In this document: one piece after another, positions 36,548 through 40,069 of the stretch | Numbering within the stretch: position 1 is the stretch's first letter | Layout: every line of letters begins with the position of its first letter | Source of the DNA: Cellvibrionales bacterium | GTDB taxonomy: Bacteria; Pseudomonadota; Gammaproteobacteria; Pseudomonadales; JAHEGP01 | Reading direction: 5' to 3' | Assembly: GCA_024645065.1 (NCBI GenBank) | Contig: JAHEGP010000003.1 | Location: 1-40,069 of the forward strand | Length of the DNA: 40,069 nt | Notes under the pieces: generated by a model | The model's database searches: none | What the model saw: only the letters and a program-made list of their open reading frames with translations | What the model was told of the DNA's origin: nothing | Position numbers and translations under genes: made by a program

Positions 36548-37576
36548 CAGCTTCACCTGGGTAAACAAGCGTGACGCCGGGGTGTGCAGCGTAAGGGCAT
36601 CCGCCGCCAGCAATATCGCTGCCGAGGTCCAGGTGGGCCGTTCATCGGGCCACATAACATCCTCGATAAACTGGTAACCCGTCCAGTACGCGCCCCCTTC
36701 ATGGCGCCATTGGTGCAGCCAGCTGTACAGGATCACTGCTCGCGCGTGATCCCCGGCAGCCAATAGGGCCATGGTCAATTCACAGGATTCAGCCACCGTG
36801 ACCCAGGGCTCATCGCTGGTACAGCGCACGCCCATTCCTTCCTCGACAAACAGCTCCCAACGCTGCTGCAATCGAGCCCTTGCCGGCCCCCGGGTATAAA
36901 CTCCGCACAACACGGGATAGAACCAATCCATGGAATAGCGCGCCTTGCTCGCCCAGGTGCGATCGAACCGCTCCGGCTTGTTGCGCAGGGCATTGCCCAG
37001 CGCCTCGCGAGCCACCAGCCAATGAGGGCGGTGCTGTCCTACAGTTACCGCAATATTGTGGGCGCACTCGAGGCTCTTGAAAATAGAGCTGCAGCCGGTA
37101 ATCAGGGCGTCTTCCCGCGGTGTGCCGCAGGCTTCGACCGCCCAGTGAATCTCACCGTGCTCAGTCTGGAGGCGCAACACAAACTCGATTGCATTCTCCA
37201 CCGTGGGCCACATCGAGCGTAAAAAAACCTCGTCGCCGCTGATCAGGTAGTGGTGCCAAACGCCCACCGCCACATAGGCGACAAAATTGGATTCCCTGCG
37301 ATCGGTATTTTCCACCTCGCCCTGGATGTAGGCAGCCCACCAGCTGCCATCCTCGAGCTGATTATCCTGCAGCCAGCGATAGGCACGCACCGCTGCGACG
37401 TGCTCACCGCCAATGCTCAATCCCATCGCTGCCTCAACATGGTCCCAGGGATCAAGGTGTCCGCCATGAAACCAGGGTATCGCGCCGGAATCTTCCTGGC
37501 TGCGAACGATAAACTCAAGCGTGGGCCGCAGGTAGTCCTTGGGGAAGAGTCCCTGGGAAAGATATAAACCACTCAT
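36488..37576 (-). CDS. Alpha/alpha-toroid ('prenyltransferase-like' / six-hairpin glycosidase-like) protein of unknown function
   Basis: Repeated helical Trp/Asp-rich motifs: FIVRSQEDSGAIPWFHGGHLDPWDHVEAAMGL, YRWLQDNQLEDGSWWAAY, GVWHHYLISGDEVFLRSMWPTVENAIEFVLRLQ, KARYSMDWFYPVLCG, EPWVTVAESCELTMALLAAG. No signal peptide evident. Confidence 0.75.
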   Translation of the reverse strand: MSGLYLSQGLFPKDYLRPTLEFIVRSQEDSGAIPWFHGGHLDPWDHVEAAMGLSIGGEHVAAVRAYRWLQDNQLEDGSWWAAYIQGEVENTDRRESNFVAYVAVGVWHHYLISGDEVFLRSMWPTVENAIEFVLRLQTEHGEIHWAVEACGTPREDALITGCSSIFKSLECAHNIAVTVGQHRPHWLVAREALGNALRNKPERFDRTWASKARYSMDWFYPVLCGVYTRGPARARLQQRWELFVEEGMGVRCTSDEPWVTVAESCELTMALLAAGDHARAVILYSWLHQWRHEGGAYWTGYQFIEDVMWPDERPTWTSAAILLAADALTLHTPASRLFTQVKLLPPLQQAEGADLSQRFKET

Positions 37577-38289
37577 GCGGCTCTCTCCTTGTGAAAGTAC
37601 ATGACCACGCTCTTGCCCATGATGGGGTTGAGCACTTTCTCTGTGGTTTGCGTCAGCCAGGGCTGATCAAGGATGTCCCAGACCAGTAGCCGATGGTACA
37701 TCTTGATAATGGGGTTGCTATACTGGGTATTCCAGAACGCGCACCTAAGCCACCAGAACGGTGTGTGAAGGGCGTGGGCCCAATGCCGGTAATAGTAGCG
37801 AAATCCGCAGGACTCAATATCCAGGCGCAACTCATCGGCATTGAAAATACGCAAGTGCCCGCCCTCGCAATCATGATACTCACGACTGAAAGCCCAGCAG
37901 ATTTGTTCTGGCCATGAGCGCGGCACGCTGGCACAAAACGCGCCGCCGGGTTTCAAAACCCGCTCGATTTCCGCCAACACACCGCGCCAATCGTCGATGT
38001 GCTCCAGCACCTCAGAACAGATGACCTTGTCGAAGGTATTGTCGGCAAACGGCAAATTCAGGGCATTGGCGCAGGAAAGTGCAAAACCCGCCTCGCGGGA
38101 TGCATGGGGTGCCAGCGGCGCAAATTTTTCAATCGTGGTTTTGAGGTCTTCGATATTCAGGTCGATACCAAAGGCGTGGACATCTTTATCCATGTGCGCG
38201 GTGATGGTATGGCGGCCCTCACCGCAGCCCAGGTCAAGCACATAGTCACCGGGCAGCAAACCAAGCCGGCTGTAGTCAACTGTTCTCAT
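37573..38289 (-). CDS. Class I SAM-dependent methyltransferase (Methyltransf_11-like)
   Basis: LLPGDYVLDLGCGEGRHTITAHMDKDVHAFGIDLNIEDL, FDKVICSEVLEHIDDWRGVLAEIERVLKPGGAFCASVP. Confidence 0.9.
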   Translation of the reverse strand: MRTVDYSRLGLLPGDYVLDLGCGEGRHTITAHMDKDVHAFGIDLNIEDLKTTIEKFAPLAPHASREAGFALSCANALNLPFADNTFDKVICSEVLEHIDDWRGVLAEIERVLKPGGAFCASVPRSWPEQICWAFSREYHDCEGGHLRIFNADELRLDIESCGFRYYYRHWAHALHTPFWWLRCAFWNTQYSNPIIKMYHRLLVWDILDQPWLTQTTEKVLNPIMGKSVVMYFHKERAA

Positions 38290-39598
38290 GGGCCTTCAAC
38301 ACGTCACGGTAATAGCTGGTCATTTGACGGGCACAGACATCCCAGCAAAACTTTTCCAAAATCCTGTCTCGACCCGCCTGGCCCAGCTGGGCGCGCCGGG
38401 CCGGGTCATCCAGCAAGCGCGCCACGGCTCCGGCTAGAGCCAGGGAATTCCGGGGTGGCACCACTTCTCCGGCGTCGCCAACCACCTCTGCCAGCGCGCC
38501 ACCGGTGGTCGAGACAACAGGCACCCCGCAGGCCATAGCCTCGCCGGCGGGCAGGCCAAAGCCCTCGTACACCGAAGGCACCACCACCAGCGTTGCCTCG
38601 GCATAGTAGCGCACCAGACGTTCGGTCGAGATCCCGTTGACGAGTTCGATCGCGTGGCCCACGCCCAGCTTCGCTATCAGCCGCTGGGTCTCGCCACCGG
38701 GCCTGGGTTTACTGACCAGCAGCAGCTCCAGACCCGGATACTGCCGCAACAAGCGGGCGAATGCCTCGATCAGGTAGCGTACGCCCTTGAGCGGCGCATC
38801 TGCGGAAGCCGTTGCCATCAGCCTCAGGGGCCGCCGTTCCACCCCGGGCACAGGCGCAAAAACCTCGGTGTCGATGCCGTTGTAGACCAGTTGGATGCCT
38901 TGTTCAGGCATATCGAAAGCCAGCGCAATGTCCTTTCGCGATTGGCTGGAAACGGTCACCACGTTGCGCAGTTGACGGGCCACCCGTCTCTGCATCGACA
39001 GAAAATGATACCAGCGACGGATCAACAGCTTTTCCCACCATTTATGAGCGGCGTTGAGGGCGATCATCTTGTCACTGCTTATGGGATGGTGAATAGTGGT
39101 GACCAGGGCTTGGCGACGCTGGATATTGAGCATGCCATAAGCCAGGCACTGGTTATCATGCACCAGGTCGTAGCGGCTGCCATGCCGCTTCAGGTAGTCG
39201 TCCACGCGCATACCGAACGCCAGAGGCTCGGCAAAACCGCCGGTGAGCTTGCCAAACCATTCCGCCCAGTTGCTCAACCTCAGCATGTGGCGCGGGCGAA
39301 TCGAGGCCAGGCCGTTCTCGTAAATATTCATTCCCGGCAGTTTGATCAGTTTGACCCTGGGATCGAGGTGCGGGTAGGGCTCTCCCGAGATGACATCGAC
39401 CCGATGTCCCGCGTCCACCAGCGCCTTGCTCAGGTATTTCAGGTAAATGCCCTGGCCACCACCGTAGGGCGCGCTGCGATAGCCCAGCAGGCATATCCGC
39501 AGTGATGCCTGCTGGGCTGCGGCGCCGATCGGGATCACCTCTGCTGATCGGCCAGGATGGGGAGGGCTGGAATTTGCTTCCGCCTGATTGATCAACAC
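38276..39598 (-). CDS. Glycosyltransferase family 4 protein
   Basis: RICLLGYRSAPYGGGQGIYLKYLSKALVDAGHRVDVISGEPYPH, VVTVSSQSRKDIALAF, VVPSVYEGFGLPAGEAMACGVPVVSTTGGALAEVVGDAGEVVPP. Confidence 0.93.
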   Translation of the reverse strand: MLINQAEANSSPPHPGRSAEVIPIGAAAQQASLRICLLGYRSAPYGGGQGIYLKYLSKALVDAGHRVDVISGEPYPHLDPRVKLIKLPGMNIYENGLASIRPRHMLRLSNWAEWFGKLTGGFAEPLAFGMRVDDYLKRHGSRYDLVHDNQCLAYGMLNIQRRQALVTTIHHPISSDKMIALNAAHKWWEKLLIRRWYHFLSMQRRVARQLRNVVTVSSQSRKDIALAFDMPEQGIQLVYNGIDTEVFAPVPGVERRPLRLMATASADAPLKGVRYLIEAFARLLRQYPGLELLLVSKPRPGGETQRLIAKLGVGHAIELVNGISTERLVRYYAEATLVVVPSVYEGFGLPAGEAMACGVPVVSTTGGALAEVVGDAGEVVPPRNSLALAGAVARLLDDPARRAQLGQAGRDRILEKFCWDVCARQMTSYYRDVLKAHENS

Positions 39599-39804
39599 AA
39601 CTCTCCTGCGCCCGCACTATTCGCTTAGGGATTAGGGTTCCGGAAACCGCTCTGCGAATTGTTCCAAACTTGCCTGCTCAACCGACCCACAACGATGCAG
39701 CGCTGGCACCGCGACCAGGCGGGTTCACGTATCAGGGGCACTGCGGAATCGACATAGCCCGAGTATACAGCAAACCGTGGCCAGCTGCGGTATGATTCCC
39801 AACC

Positions 39805-40069
39805 GTGGAATCGCCAGCCAGGCCCAGAGGGGGTACTATTATCAAGCTGACCAATATGGCGGAAGCCGAGTACAGGAGCTTGCAGCAGGGCGCCAGGGTG
39901 CTGGAGGAGGATTACCGGGGACCCAAGGTAATGATCCTGGCAGACGGGCGCATCATGAAATTATTTCGGCCACGCAAGACCTGGACCAGCGCCCGATTGT
40001 TTCCCCGCAGTTTGCGCTTTGCGAAAAATGCCCGGACGCTGCAGCAACTCGCCATCCCAACCGTTAGCG
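39805..40069 (+). CDS. N-terminal part of a WaaP/InaA-like (lipopolysaccharide kinase / toluene-tolerance-type) protein, truncated by the window end
   Basis: Open frame from GTG 39805 (alternative ATG 39856) to the window end: MAEAEYRSLQQGARVLEEDYRGPKVMILADGRIMKLFRPRKTWTSARLFPRSLRFAKNARTLQQLAIPTV. The ORF track reports a different frame (39777-40067), which I consider a shadow. Confidence 0.6.
   Translation, partial: MESPARPRGGTIIKLTNMAEAEYRSLQQGARVLEEDYRGPKVMILADGRIMKLFRPRKTWTSARLFPRSLRFAKNARTLQQLAIPTVS

Noticed and set aside
38654-39505. 283-aa plus-strand ORF
   Set aside because: Antisense to the GT4 gene (38276-39598); no motifs.

Overview
This 40 kb window is a GC-rich gammaproteobacterial chromosome segment. 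The gene content suggests a marine Halieaceae/Cellvibrionales-like organism, but that is inference. It is densely coding and mostly housekeeping. I saw no rRNA or tRNA genes, CRISPR arrays, IS elements or phage genes.

From left to right it contains:
- A metal locus: a His-rich TonB-dependent receptor, a small Cys/His protein, and a divergent CopA P-type ATPase.
- A DUF481 protein.
- A PPOX-fold flavoprotein with a histone-H1-like Lys/Pro/Ala tail.
- A HIT protein, then cmoA and cmoB.
- A MipA/OmpV protein.
- An alpha/beta hydrolase, MscS channel and hpt operon.
- A CHASE-GGDEF diguanylate cyclase, a LysR regulator, aceK and a MmyB-like XRE regulator.
- A BtuFCD-type importer, a methyltransferase and a 2-hydroxyacid dehydrogenase.
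- parE, cpdA, a DUF1249 gene and tolC.
- An envelope glycoconjugate region: waaA, a FAD oxidoreductase plus aldo/keto reductase pair, a GT4 glycosyltransferase, waaC and hldE, a CmcI-like methyltransferase, and a translationally coupled GT4, SAM methyltransferase and alpha/alpha-toroid ('prenyltransferase-like') cassette. A WaaP/InaA-like kinase is cut off at the right edge.

The best candidate for an undescribed system is the GT4, methyltransferase and toroid cassette at about 35.9-39.6 kb. The H1-tailed flavoprotein and the Cys/His-protein plus His-rich receptor module are secondary candidates.
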